DNA from: Dillenia suffruticosa
Lineage: Eukaryota > Streptophyta > Magnoliopsida > Dilleniales > Dilleniaceae
Assembly: GCA_033439265.1 (NCBI GenBank)
Contig: JAVTVX010000027.1
Span: 8,199,001-8,263,000 of the forward strand
Length of the DNA: 64,000 bases
Direction: 5' to 3'
Below, one piece after another: positions 47,340 through 59,085 of the stretch. Under the pieces are notes generated by a model that saw nothing but the letters and a program-made list of their open reading frames with translations, had not been told where the DNA came from and made no database searches. Both the position numbers and the translations under genes were made by a program. Numbering within the stretch: position 1 is the first letter of the stretch; each line of letters begins with the position of its first letter.

Positions 47340-49170
47340 TTTATGATCTTTTAAAATTTTTTTTTTCCTTTAAGGTCATTTCCATACATGTATCCTCACA
47401 ATAATGGTCATGGCTTGAAGTAAATTTATTTGAACAAGCGCCAAAGTAGAAAGTCCAAGAATATGACTGCCATCATTCTTACCATCCAACTTTATGCATA
47501 CTTCAGTACATATCTTGTGAAATCAAGTAGAAAAAATATCAAACTCGTTTAGAGAGATGTTGCTTACTCTGACAGAGACTTTAATGCTGCACCAGCTTTG
47601 AACACGGGAATGCTGATAAATATTCCGTGGAGAATGCAATTACAGCTTGCCAATCTTGAATTTCCAGCACGCATTGTAAATTCAGAGTTCTGCAGGCCTG
47701 CAATATAAAACCCATTAATTACGGAGCTACAATTCTTCTTTCACGTCCCTAAACATGATCTTCGATGTTCTGCTAGCAAAAAGATTTGCACAAGTGATCT
47801 GTTTCTTTGAAAGCTGATAGAGAAGTTGGATCTTTTGTGTCCAAAGTCTTTTTCTTGTCGTGGTCATTGGTTGGAAATTCTGGTACCGAACGAAGCACGG
47901 GGCAAACATCGCAATGTATGATGGACAGTCTTAACGAATGAATCATGGCCAAGCCCTTCCCACAATCATAGCCAAGCCAAGTTGCTAGATGAGTTGAGCA
48001 CTTCTTAATCTTCTGAAACGTAGGAGACACTGCTGTCTTATTTGGGTCTGTGATAGACTTACAATATGGTGGGTCAGCAACACTCAAGGAAATGAGAAAA
48101 ATCAGCCATGGGCAACATATAAGCACATCCTCTAATACCGGCATAAAAAGAACCTAAATATTACGGAGAGTGTGCAGGAGAATTTTCATCTTTTCTGAAC
48201 TACATGCCACAATTGGAGAGGTTCCCTTGTGACCTTATTATATCAGGTGTCAAGAATCCCTTCAGCGATAACTCAATTGCAGTCAATGAAAGAGGGAGGT
48301 GTTCAGCAAATTCATGAGAATCGCAGAATACCAAAACTCACATTAGACAATTCGGATGATGTTGCAGAGTCCACAACAGGCATCCCAAGCAAGAACTCCC
48401 TTGACAAGACAGAAATGCAAAAGGTTTGTTACTTTTGGCCCAACAACCGATCCCCTAATATCACTCAATAACTTTTAGTCCTGGGCCCCATCTGCAGTAT
48501 AAGTATGCAGACATGGAAGGATAGCCTGTGACATCCTGCAAAGGAACTCAACAATATCTTAGGAATCATGTAGGACAGGTGCCTACAATTCTGCTGTCAA
48601 AGAAGCATTTGCATATGTGCTCTACGCAAGAAACTATGAAATCATCAGGAAGCTTCCTGCCACTTCTTCTCACTTGGCTGCATGGACAATTAAAACACGA
48701 GACTGTATACATGAGCTATTTAAACACACAATCCTAAAACGCATAGCCTGTCTATCAAAGAATGAAAACATTGTAATGACAATGGAAAGGGAAACATAAT
48801 AAAAATGTCAATGTGAAAGATTACTCTCAGAAAGAGAGAGAAATGGGAAAAGCCAGATAAGCGTCTCAATCAAGTCTGGCACATTATTTTACTCCAAAAA
48901 ACTCCATGCCTCGTCCCGATGGTAAATCTTGGCCCTAGAAGATGAGACTTTATTTTTATTCCTATTCACAAACACATGATCGTTCATCCGGTGTCCTCAA
49001 TGAACCATAGCCATTCCTTCAAGCCTGTGGGATGACTTGAAAAAAAAAAATCATCGAAAAGCTCAAAAGATCTCATCTGGCTCTAGCCCTGTCTGCAGTT
49101 CTTTTTTTATATTAGATGGCAATGTTCTTCATCATCTTCTAACCCAAGGCTTATGGGCGATCAGGATCTC
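47340..49170. other. Unassigned interval left of CACTA element 2
   Basis: No recognisable gene. The longest frame (47773-48144, - strand, starting MPVLEDVLICC) shows no known motif and no splice context I can support. Confidence 0.45.
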
Positions 49171-49419
49171 CCGCACTACAAAAAAACACGTTTTTTGCGA
49201 CGAACTTTAGCGACAAATTTTTTTCGTTTCAATTTTGCGACGAATTTTGCGACGAAAACTTTTTTTGTCGCTATTTGCAATGAAATTTCCAATGAAAAAA
49301 AAGTTGTAGCTAATTTAGCGACGACCGGAAATTCGTCGCTAATTTTGCGACGAATTTATGAATTCGTCGCAAAATTTGAAAAAAAAAATTATTTATATAT
49401 ATTTATTAAATAATTAATT

Positions 49420-50460
49420 AATTTTGCGACGAATTTAGAAATTCGTCGTTAATTTTGCGACAAATTTCGGAATTCGTCGCAAAATTTGAAAAAAAATAAA
49501 AAAAATAAAATATTAATATATATTAATTAAATAATTAATTAATTTTGCGACGAATTCAAAATTCGTCGCTAATTTTGCAACGAATTATCGAATTCGTCGC
49601 AAAATTTGAAAAAAAAAATTATTTATATATATTTATTAAATAATTAATTAATTTTGCGACGAATTTAGAAATTCGTCGCTAATTTTGCGACAAATTTCGG
49701 AATTCGTTGCAAAATTTAAAAAAAAAATAAAAAAATAAAATATTAATATATATTAATTAAATAATTAATTAATTTTGCGACGAATTTTAAATTCGTCGCT
49801 AATTTTGCAACGAATTTTCTAATTCGTCGCAAAATTTGAAAAAAAAAATTATTTATATATATTTATTAAATAATTAATTAATTTTGCGACGAATTTAGAA
49901 ATTCGTCGCTAATTTTGCGACAAATTTCGGAATTCGTCGCAAAATTTGAAAAAAAAATAAAAAAAATAAAATATTAATATATATTAATTAAATAATTAAT
50001 TAATTTTGCGACGAATTCAAAATTCGTCGCTAATTTTGCAACGAATTTTCTAATTCGTCGCAAAATTTGAAAAAAAAAAATTATTTATATATATTTATTA
50101 AATAATTAATTAATTTTGCGACGAATTTAGAAATTCGTCGCTAATTTTGCGACAAATTTCGGAATTCGTCGCAAAATTCGAAAAAAAAATAAAAAAAATA
50201 AAATATTAATATATATTAATTAAATAATTAATTAATTTGCGACGAATTCAAAATTCGTCGCTAATTTTGCAACGAATTTTCGAATTCGTCGCGAAATTTG
50301 AAAAAAAAAAAATTATTTATATATATTTATTAAATAATTAATTAATTTTGCGACGAATTCTAAATTCGTCGCTAATTTTGCAACGAATTCTAAATTCGTC
50401 GCTAATTTTGTAACGAATTTTCAAATTCGTCGCAAAATTTGAAAAAAAAATAAAAAAATA
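49420..50460 (+). repeat. About 230-bp tandem array of palindromic modules
   Basis: The phrase GAATTTAGAAATTCGTCG recurs at 49431, 49661, 49891 and 50123, a period of 230-232 bp; a variant follows at 50354. Each period contains two related half-units of about 115 bp. Each half-unit has a GCGACGAATT..AATTCGTCGC hairpin, a second CAACGAATT or GACAAATT..GTCGCAAAATTTG hairpin and a TTAATTAAATAATTAATTAA spacer. Four to five full units are present. Confidence 0.92.
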
Positions 50461-50719
50461 AAATATTAATATATATTTTTTATTTTTTATTTTAATATAA
50501 TTATCACATTTATTATTTTTAATTAATATCTTATATTTTATTTTTATTTTATCTTTTTTAAAAATAGTATTATTATTTTTTTATATCTTTTATTATTTTA
50601 TTTTAAACTAATATTTTATTATTTTATAATAAATTGTTATTTTATATTGTTTTATTATTATTAGAAATTTGTGAAGAAAGATAATAAGTAAAAAAAAAAA
50701 CTTATAACAGATACTAACA

Positions 50720-50910
50720 TTTAGTTTGATGGTTACAGGGTCTTAAACGTTTACGGAAGTGCAAGAGTTCGAACCATGGTGGGAGCAAAATGTAGACATT
50801 TTCAAGAATTAAGTGAGGGAGGTCTTGTGGGTGCCGGCTCGGGCGAACATGCGGGCGGATACTGACTCGGGCGGGCGGGCGGGTGGGGTTCAGGCGGGAG
50901 CGCATTTTTT
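50720..50910 (+). other. tRNA-like and GC-rich core of CACTA element 2
   Basis: TTTAGTTTGATGGTTACAGG then AGTTCGAACC (50766-50775) resemble A and B boxes. They are followed by a GC-rich stretch with repeated GGGCGGGCGGG-type text. The same arrangement is in CACTA-like element 1 (41206-41370), so the core is shared by the family. Confidence 0.45.
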
Positions 50911-51474
50911 TTTTCATTGCTAATTTAGCAACGGATTTAGCGACGAATTTATATCCGTCGCTAAATTTGAAAAATAATTAAATAAAATAAAATATTAATA
51001 TATATTTATTAAATAATTAATTAATTTTGCGACGAATTTTGGAATTCGTCGCAAAATTTGAAAAATAATTAAATAAAATAAAATATTAATATATATTTAT
51101 TAAAAAATTAATTAATTTTGCGACGAATTCCGAAAGTCGTCGCAAAATTAGCGACGAATTCTGGAATTCGTTGCTAAATTTGAAAAATAATTAAATAAAA
51201 TAAAATATTAATATATATTTATTAATTAATTAATTAATTTTGTGACGAATTTTGGAATTCGTCGCTAAATTTGCGACGAATTTAGCGACTAAAAATTATT
51301 CGTCGCTAAATTTAGCGACAAATTTCTAATTTTTCGTAGCTAAATTTTTGCGACGCGTTATTAGCGACGAAAAATTTTTCGTCACTAATTTCGTCTCTAA
51401 CGTTTTAGCAACGAATTTTTATTAAATTTTTGTTGCTAAATTTGTGGCTAAAAGCTGATTTTTTTGTAGTGCCG

Positions 51475-51735
51475 GGTCACATTCATGCACAACAAGGGTC
51501 ACTGGTTAGTCAAAACAGTAACTAACTTTCTTTTTTCTTTTTTTTTTTGTTGTATGCTGGAATCATTAAGTTGGGAAAGAAGATTTGTACTACTAAACTA
51601 TCCCCTTAGGGACATAACTAACTTTCTTCATGTGCCAATTGCCACGGAACATAATATGCATTAGGACACACATTTTTAGTAGTGCCAAGTACCATGTCAG
51701 AATACCGGACAGAGTATCTCTGCATGAGAAAGGCT
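51475..51735. other. Target sequence between CACTA 2 and the deleted LTR element
   Basis: Short unassigned host sequence; no gene seen. Confidence 0.4.
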
Positions 51736-51740
51736 TCATC

Positions 51741-52490
51741 CCTTGAAAGTGACGATAAAGCATTCAAAAAAGCATGCGAATGGATGCCTCCCGAGTATAT
51801 TACCCTAATTCGTCAAAATCGTGCAGCACATCAAAAGTCCAAGAAAAAGAAAGGAAAGAAGGGCCCAAAATAAAGCTATCAAGGCTTAAGAAGCTGTCAA
51901 AAAATGGGCAGAATGTAGACCCAATTAGAAGCCCAAAAGAGGTCCTAAATGTGCTGGCCAATGAGGGTTTTTTAGTCCATATAATGAAGTATCAAAACAC
52001 ATTAAAAGGGCACAAGAAAACCTCATTCGCAGCGCAAGAAGAAACCCAAATAATGCAGGGGCAGAATGGATAAAATTTATAACAGTTAGTTTTTTGATTT
52101 ATGTCTACCGGCAAGTTTTTGTGTCTACCGGTTAGTTCTTATGTCTACCGACTAGTTCTTGTATCTACCGACTAGTAAGCTCTTTTAAACTATAAATAAG
52201 TCCTCTCTTTTCGCTTGTGAGATATCTTGAAGTATTGTCTCCCTTAGCATAGATAGAGCATAGTCTTTCTCAAAGTGTTTTTATATATTCTTGAGTATTG
52301 TTTCAACAAAAGTATCTTGTATTTGATATTTCATCAAAGAATATAATTGAGTTCATTTTCACAAATTCAAACTCTCATTTTCTTTGTTATTCTTCAACTT
52401 TCAAGTACAAAACACAAATTTTTCAATCCATTGCTCAAATACAAAAACTCTAACTCAACCACCAAACCTTTCGCATTCTAAATTTCAATA
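51741..52490 (+). repeat. Left LTR of the deleted element
   Basis: Aligns with 52759-53498 over its full length, for example CATGCGAATGGATGCCTCCC in both. Ends TTTCAATA before the primer site. The first bases are CC where the partner has TA, so the terminal TG is lost. Confidence 0.85.
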
Positions 52491-52542
52491 TGGTATCAAA
52501 GCGGGTTTCACTTCCTCTCCTCACTTCCAAAAATTACCCACA

Positions 52543-52761
52543 ATGGGTGAAGATTATGCTAAGGCTCTTAATCTATACAACTCATTGGAGTATATACAAA
52601 ATGAGCCATTTGATGCATCCAACTCCGATTTTGAGCAATGGAAGAAGAAGAACGATTACATCTTCTTGATGCTACTAAACTCGCTGGACAAGGTTCATCA
52701 CATGAAGGTGGCCAGGTCATGTCTTCATGGAATTCTACTTGTCGGACTTGAGGAGGAGTAT
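52543..52761 (+). pseudogene. Start of a Copia gag, truncated
   Basis: From ATG 52543: MGEDYAKALNLYNSLEYIQN, FEQWKKKNDYIFLMLLNSLD, ending at a stop just where the right LTR begins. This is only the first about 70 residues of Gag; the rest, and all of pol, are gone. Confidence 0.6.
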
Positions 52762-53498
52762 TGAAAGTGATGATAAAGCATTTAAGGAAGCATGCGAATG
52801 GATGCCTCCCGAGTATATTACCCTAATCCGTCAAAATCTTGCATAGCAAATGCACATCAAAAGTCCAAGTAAAAGAAGGGAAGGAAGGACAAAAAATGAA
52901 GCTACCAAGGCTCAAGAAGTTATCAAAAAATGGACAGAATGTAGACCCAATTAGAAGTCCAAAAAGAGGCCCTAAATGTGCTGGCCAATGAGAGTTTTTT
53001 ATTCCACATAATGAAGTATCAAAACACATTAAAAGGACGCAAGAAAACGTCATTTGCGGCCCAAGAAGAAGCCCAAACAATGTAGGGATAGAATGGATAG
53101 AATTTATAACGGTTAGTTTTTTGGTTTGTGTCTACCGACTAATTTTTGTGTCTACTAGTTAGTTCTTGTGTCTACCGACTAGTAGGACCTTTTAGGCTAT
53201 AAATAAATCTCCTCTCTTCATTTGTAAGATATCTTGGAGTATTGTCTCCCTTAGCATAGATAGAGTATAGTTTCTATTAAAATGTCTTTACATATTTTTG
53301 AGTATTGTCTCAACAAAAGTGTCTTGTATTTAATATTTTATCAAATCAATACAATTGAATTCATTTTCACAAATTCAAACTCTCATTTTCGTGGTTGTTC
53401 TTCAACCTTCAAGCATAAAATACAAATCCTTTAATCCATTGCTCAAATACAAAAACTCTAACTCAACCACCAAAATTTTCGTTCTCCAAATTTCAACA
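52759..53498 (+). repeat. Right LTR of the deleted element
   Basis: Begins TATTGAAAGTGATG and ends AAATTTCAACA. It contains TCTACCGACTA repeats also present in the left copy. Confidence 0.88.
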
Positions 53499-53503
53499 TC
53501 ATC

Positions 53504-54356
53504 AACCAAATTAATTGCAGAACTTGAAGTCCATCACTTGCCATAAGTCCTCCAAATTTCATTTATCTACCATATAAACTCCTAATGTTTTAAAAACTAT
53601 GATAGTTGCTTTACTTGAAATATTATTGTTTTTTCACTTTTGTTGGAAGGAATGGTCGACAGCATTGTTCATGCACTGCCTAAAAATAATACTTCATAAA
53701 ACCTTCCTCAACAAACAAGTTCGTTGTTCTGCCATCTTCACCCGCTTCTGAAGGAATAGTCATATCAAATGTCCAAATAAAGGAGCTTCAATTAACTCCA
53801 ACTTCTAATCCTTAAAGAAGCAATCTGTCATAAAACACTACATAGAAATTATTGCTATACTAATAGGGCAAAGTTCAACTTACCACCCATATTTTGAATC
53901 TTCAGATAAAACATATAAGTATGGGATCAAATAGAGGCTCAACATTAAAATGGAGTTAACAATAATAGAAGCACTCACAATAATATGTATATTTATACAG
54001 ATAATAGATGGGGAAAAATCTATACTCTACTACTTATACCCGCTACCAGAATCAAAAGGTGCAACAAATTATAACACATTTGTCAAGGCTAATAAACATA
54101 TTATTTTAATCATAGAGAAAAAAGGGCATGAAATCCATGCACCCACTTCTCTGTGCAACTTTTGGATGCAATACATGAGAACGGCACTACAATTAAACCA
54201 CTAAACTAGTATGGAAAAAAAAAGGAAAAAAAAAACCATGTATGGCTATGGGGACACTTAAGCACCTTATTTCAATGGAAAAATTAAAGTCTCTGAAGTC
54301 AATAGTCCATGATCCTGCTCTTATCATAAAGACTTCCTTATCATCTATCATATATG
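53504..54356. other. Unassigned interval
   Basis: No gene recognised. Expected downstream exons of the NAT10-like remnant were looked for on the - strand and not found. Confidence 0.4.
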
Positions 54357-54813
54357 TGTTGAAATGAAGGAAAATTAGGGATCCTCTTTGTAAGCCATCA
54401 AAGGGACAGAATTTCCCTATTTTAGTCCACTCTATTCAGCCCATTTAGGGACCCAATTTGAGTCCTAAATAGGCTCAGCCTGTAGGCATCTGCTGGGTCC
54501 TTTAGGACCCATACTTGATCATCTCAAAGGGGCCCAAAATGGGCCCCAACAGCTCCTTCAAGGAGACGTTGGGACTGCCCCAACGGCTAGTAAAATCTAG
54601 CCATTGGGGACAGTCCCAGCTGCTAGAAAAGGAGAGCGCCCTCTCCATTCTTTTTTCTCTTCAGCTCTCTCTCTCCTCTTTGTCTATAAATAGAAGGCTC
54701 TTTGAAGGCACGAAGAAAATACTTCAAATTCTTGTATATTCTCTTTAAAATTTCAATAAAATGTCTAAAGGAATTTACTCTTTTTTGTTGTCTTTCATTC
54801 TAAAACTTCAACA
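54357..54813 (+). repeat. Left LTR of the 54.4-59.0 kb Copia
   Basis: TGTTGAAATGAAGG ... AAACTTCAACA. It includes a CTATAAATAG TATA box near 54683, then TTCAATAAAATG, a likely polyadenylation signal. Confidence 0.92.
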
Positions 54814-54879
54814 TGGTATCAGAGCAAATTTTGATACACTTCCGGTTTTGGTGATCCACCACCACAAATTAGCACTTCA

Positions 54880-55665
54880 ATGTTTACTTCCATTGTTCTA
54901 GATTCTTCAAATTACAATGTATGGCAAGACACCATTAAGAGATTTTTAAATTTCTTCAATCTCGAAAGCCACATATTTGAAGATCCTATTGATGATACTG
55001 ATCCTTTTTTTAAAGTATGGAAGAAGAGAGACGATCAAGTGGTAGTGTTTCTACCAATGTCTCTTGACAAGACTCACAAAGCAATGGCAACTTGTATTCC
55101 AAATGCAAAGGCTTTATGGGATCAAGTGCATGCTCTATATAGTCAAGAGACTAACATTGGCAGAATTTTTGAATTAAAGAAGAAGATTTTCAAAATCCAA
55201 AAAGGAGGTAAAGCTCTACCCGAATATTTTGAGGAATATAGGGATTTATAGAACGAACTCAATCTTCTAAGGCCTCCTACTTCAAATCTCAAGACCATAC
55301 TCCAAAGAAATGATGAAGATGTGACCTTTGGTCTTCTTATGGGTTTAGGAGATGAGTATGCTTCAATTTGTCAAAAAATTATTAGAATGAAGACATTTCG
55401 TTCATTCCAAGAAATTCAATTTATGATTTAAAGAACTGAAACAAGTATGAGACTTGAAGAAGCAACCAAACTCAAACCCGAAGCTCAAGCCTTCAAATCT
55501 GTCCAGGAAGATAGTGCAGCCAATAAAGCTCAAAATTTTACAAGAATGGATGTATGCACTCATTGCAAAAAACCTGATCACAAAAGAGAAAAATGTTGGT
55601 TCCTTCATCCACATCTAAGGCCAAAAAACAGCAAAAAGGAGGGGGAGCAACTGGCACACGCCTAG
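54880..55665 (+). pseudogene. Copia gag with premature stops
   Basis: ATG 54880 gives MFTSIVLDSSNYNVWQDTIK, FKVWKKRDDQVVVFLPMSLD, IFELKKKIFKIQKGGKALPE; a TAG stop at 55249-55251; the frame then continues (NELNLLRPPTSNLKTILQRN) to another stop near 55430, and on to the zinc knuckle CTHCKKPDHKREKC (CX2CX4HX4C) near 55557-55600. The nonsense codons look like single-base changes in an otherwise intact Gag. Confidence 0.8.
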
Positions 55666-55739
55666 CAGGTCTCCCAAGTTGCTATCCTCGAAACCGAGAT
55701 AGAGGAAATGCAAAAGGAGATGAAAAAGCTCATGAACCA

Positions 55740-57770
55740 AGTTGCACTACATTCTGGTAACCATATATATTCATCTCATCTTGATAATTGGCTCATTGAT
55801 TCTGGTTGTGATAATCATATGGTCAAAGATAGAGATAATTAATAAACTTATCCCACTTTCTAATCATAAGTTTGTCAAAATTGCTAATGGTGAAAAATTA
55901 AAGATTGATCACTAAGGTAAAGTTTAACTCCTAGGTAAGAAAACTAAAACTTTATATGTGTCTAAATTCAACTCTAACCTACTATCTATAGGCAAGATAA
56001 CTAAAAATCGAAATTGCAAAGTCATTTTTGATCCTAATCAAGTTGTATTTCAGGATCTCAAAACGAATTACTTGATTGGCAAGGGGTATAGAAAGCACAA
56101 CCTATACTATTTGGATCAAGAAAATCAAACTTTTGTTGTCCAAAATCAAGTGCATTCATTGTGACATGCTTGTTTAGGACATCCGGGGAACCTAACTTTG
56201 AAATGCCTATTTCCAAAACTAGAAGTAGAAGATAGGCATTGCAAAACTTGTGTACTTGGAAAGCAAACTAGAATGTATTATCCTATTTCAAACACAATAT
56301 ATAAGAATGCTTTTGAAATCATTCATTCTGATGTGTGGACTTCTCTCATAGTGTTCCATAATTGATTTAAATACTTTGTGACTTTCATTGATTACAAAAT
56401 TATATACACTTGGATATATCTATTGGTGACCAAATTTGAGGTTTTTGAAACACTTAAGAGTTATTATAGATATGCGATCAAGCAATTCAATGCTAATATT
56501 AAAATCCTTAGGTTTGATCATGAGGATGAATACATTAGGCATGCATTGGAAAATTTCTTAGAAGAAAAATGAATCATTTATCAAAAGTCATGTGTTTACA
56601 CTTCTCAACAAAATGGAATGGCCGAAAGAAAAAATAAACATTTATTAGAAATGGCTATAGCCATAATGTTCCATTCAAATGTCCCTAAGGAATATTGGAA
56701 TGAAACCATAAAAACAGCAGCTCACCTTATAAACTTTATGCCCACAAATGTCCTAGGAGGAAAGTCCCTCTTATAGCTTCTTCTTAATAGGAAACCTAAT
56801 ATTTCTCATTTAAGAGTTTTTTGATGCACTTGCTATGTACATATACCAACACATTTTAGAAACAAATTATATGAAAAAGAAAGAAAATGTGTGTTTCTAG
56901 ACTATTCCATATTTGAAAAAGGGTATAAATGCTATGATCCTTTGACTAACAAACTATACACATTTAAAAATGTGATATTTATGGAAAATGAGTCTTATTT
57001 TGCAGAAGTGAAGAACCAAGAACACTCAAGGGAGAAAGGTGACCAAGATCATTAGAATGTAGTACTTCCTATCATCAAAGATCCTCCTCAACTAAATGGA
57101 GAAGAAGAACCAATTCAAAGGGAAAATGATCATCCATCCAAAGAAGAATCGGCCTCTTCTCATTCGGATCATGAAACCGACCAAGAAGCGGGAGCTGATT
57201 TGGAACAAGGGCAAGTTTTAGAAGAACAAAATGATCATCCTCCTCTTCGAAGATCAACAAGGCTTAGACTTCCTCCATCGGAGTGGATGAGTCGAAGATA
57301 TCCAATTTGTGACTATTATACCACCTCACATGTTTTCTTGAACCACCAATCCTTCATAAGAAACATAGATCAATATCAAGAGCCTAGAATCTCTGAAAAA
57401 GCCAAACATCATTCTCAATGGGTCCAAGTCATAAAGGATGAGCAAGATGCCTTAGCTAAGAATGGGACATGGGAAATATCATTACTTCTAAAAGGAAAAA
57501 AAATGGTAGGATGCAAATGGGTCTATAAGATCAAACATAAGAGTGATAGAAGTATTAATAAATACAAGTCAAGATTAGTGGCAAAGGGCTTCACTCAAGC
57601 ATATGAAATAGATTACAAAGAGATATGTATCGGTGGCCAAGATAAATATAATTCGGGTCTTATTGTCACTTGCAATTAATCACTCTTGGCCAATATTCCA
57701 AATGGATGTAGCAAACGCATTTCTCCAAGGGGACCTGGAAGAAGAAGTATATATGGAAAGTCTGCGCTTG
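55740..57770 (+). pseudogene. Copia protease, integrase and RT N-terminal remnants
   Basis: Protease start NWLIDSGCDNHMV (catalytic Asp-Ser-Gly intact, about 55786). Pre-integrase block LGHPGNLTLKCLF with CKTCVLGKQT (about 56170-56270). Integrase core HSDVWTS, FVTFIDYKIIYTWIYLL, LRFDHEDEYI and QQNGMAERKNKHLLEMA, so D, D and E positions are visible. RT start WVQVIKDEQDALAKNGTWE, GCKWVYKIKHKSDRSINKYK, RLVAKGFTQAYEIDYKEI, then MDVANAFLQGDLEEEVYME. Several stops and frameshifts separate them. Confidence 0.82.
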
Positions 57771-58545
57771 ATCTTTTATAGGAAACAAGGAAGTTAGGTG
57801 TCAAGCCCGCATGTATTCCCATCAGCTCCTCCTACGGTCTCAAAGATGATGATGAAGAGTATGAAGATGAACAAAGATATCAAAAGCTTATAGGAAGATT
57901 AATCTATCTTACCATAACTCGGCCGGACATTTCATTCGCTGTGAGTCAAGTAAACCAACACATGCACAAGTCAAAGAGAAAGCATTGGAAAGCTGCAGAA
58001 AGGATTCTCCATTACCTAAAAGGCACTCCAGGCATGGGAATTTGGATGAAGGAAAATAACAACTCAGAAATCATAAGTTATTGTGATGCGGATTAGACTG
58101 TAGACTCGAAAGATAGGCAATCTATCTCAGGGTATTGCATGTTTGTTGGAGGAAATCTAATGGCATAGAAAAGCAAAAAACAATATGTAGAATCAAAGTC
58201 AAGTGCTGAGGCGAAATATAGAGTTATGGCTGCCGCAACAAGCGAGATAGTCTGGTTAAAGACTCTTATTGAAGAACTTGAATTCTCCATCATAACCCCT
58301 ATTAATCTTCATTGCGATAATTAATCGGCAATTCACATAGTTTCAAATCCGGTTTTTCATGAAAGGACAGAGCATATCGAGATAGATTGTCACTTTGCAA
58401 GACAAAAGATTGAAGAAAAACTTATCACTTCTAGCTTTACAATGAGTGATTATCAAGTTACTGATATTCTCACCAAACCGGAAACTATAAAACACATCCT
58501 CAAAAATATAGACAAATTAGGTATTATAAATATATACATACCCAA
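57771..58545 (+). pseudogene. Copia RT end and RNase H after an internal deletion
   Basis: After EEEVYMES at about 57765 the sequence jumps to the region past the RT active site (KLGVKPACIPI-type text, YQKLIGRLIYLTITRPDISF, HMHKSKRKHWKAAERILHYL), so the YVDD active site is missing. RNase H follows: ISYCDAD, then a TAG stop, SISGYCMFVGGNLMA, SSAEAKYRVMAAATSEIVWL and the C-terminal [17 protein letters not shown]. Confidence 0.82.
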
Positions 58546-58557
58546 CTTAAGGGGGAG

Positions 58558-59037
58558 TGTTGAAATGAAGGAGAATTAAGGATCCACTTTGTAAGCCATC
58601 AAAGGGACAGAATTTTCCTGTTTTAGTCCAATCTGTTCAGCCCATTTAGGGACCCAAATTGGGCCCTAAATGGGCTCAGCCTGTAGGCATTTGCCGGGGT
58701 ATTTGCCGGGTCCTTTAGGACCCAGACTTGATCACCTCAAAGGGGCCCAAAATGGGCCCCAACAGCTCCTTCAAGGAGCCGTTGGACTGCCCCAATGGCT
58801 AACAAAATCTAGCCATTGGGGACAGCCCCAACTGCCAGAAAAGGAGAGGGCAGTGCCCTCCCCATTCTTTTTTCTCTTCAGCTCTCTCTCTCCTCTTTCT
58901 CTATAAATAGGATTTCTAGTGGCTCTTTGAAGATATGAAGAAAATACTTCAATTTCTAATATATTTTCTTTGAAATTTCAATAAAAACTTTTGAGAAATT
59001 CACTCTTTGTGTTGTCTTTCATTCTAAAAGTTCAACT
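58558..59037 (+). repeat. Right LTR of the 54.4-59.0 kb Copia
   Basis: Matches 54357-54813 with a few small length differences (for example an extra about 20 bases near 58695-58715). Its last base is T in place of the expected A. Confidence 0.92.
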
Positions 59038-59085
59038 ATACGTAGAGAATGACTTAGTCAACCTCTCATTTCATACATAGTGAAG

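Larger units (their letters stand above)
49174..51471 (+). mobile_element. Non-autonomous CACTA element 2 with palindromic tandem array
   Basis: Termini CACTACAAAAAAAC at the left and its inverse TTTTTTTGTAGTG at the right, with a perfect 3-bp target duplication CCG (49171-49173 and 51472-51474). All three are diagnostic of CACTA (En/Spm) transposons. There is no transposase. The body is mostly repeats of GCGACGAATT / AATTCGTCGC modules separated by AT-rich spacers, plus a short unique core (50640-50910) with a GC-rich end. Confidence 0.92.
51741..53498 (+). mobile_element. Internally deleted LTR retrotransposon
   Basis: Two long LTRs (51741-52490 and 52759-53498) enclose only about 270 bases. 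A perfect 5-bp target duplication TCATC is present (51736-51740 and 53499-53503). The internal part has a degenerate primer site TGGTATCAAAGC (52491-52502), the beginning of a Copia gag frame and a purine tract GAGGAGGAG before the right LTR. It can move only with proteins from another element, if at all. Confidence 0.88.
54357..59037 (+). mobile_element. Nearly complete Copia element with deleted RT core
   Basis: LTRs at 54357-54813 and 58558-59037, primer site TGGTATCAGAGCA at 54814-54826, purine tract CTTAAGGGGGAG just before the right LTR, and flanking target bases ATATG / ATACG (one mismatch). The internal order is gag, protease, integrase, RT, RNase H on the + strand, with nonsense codons and a deletion. 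It lies in the degenerate NAT10-like locus. Confidence 0.92.

Noticed and set aside
47773..48144. 123-codon - strand ORF (MPVLEDVLICC...)
   Set aside because: No domain, no splice or promoter context, and no similarity to the missing NAT10 C-terminal exons that were looked for here.
49420..50460. Regular repeats considered as a CRISPR-like array
   Set aside because: This is plant nuclear DNA; the units are 115/230 bp with no unique spacers and lie inside a CACTA element with clear ends.
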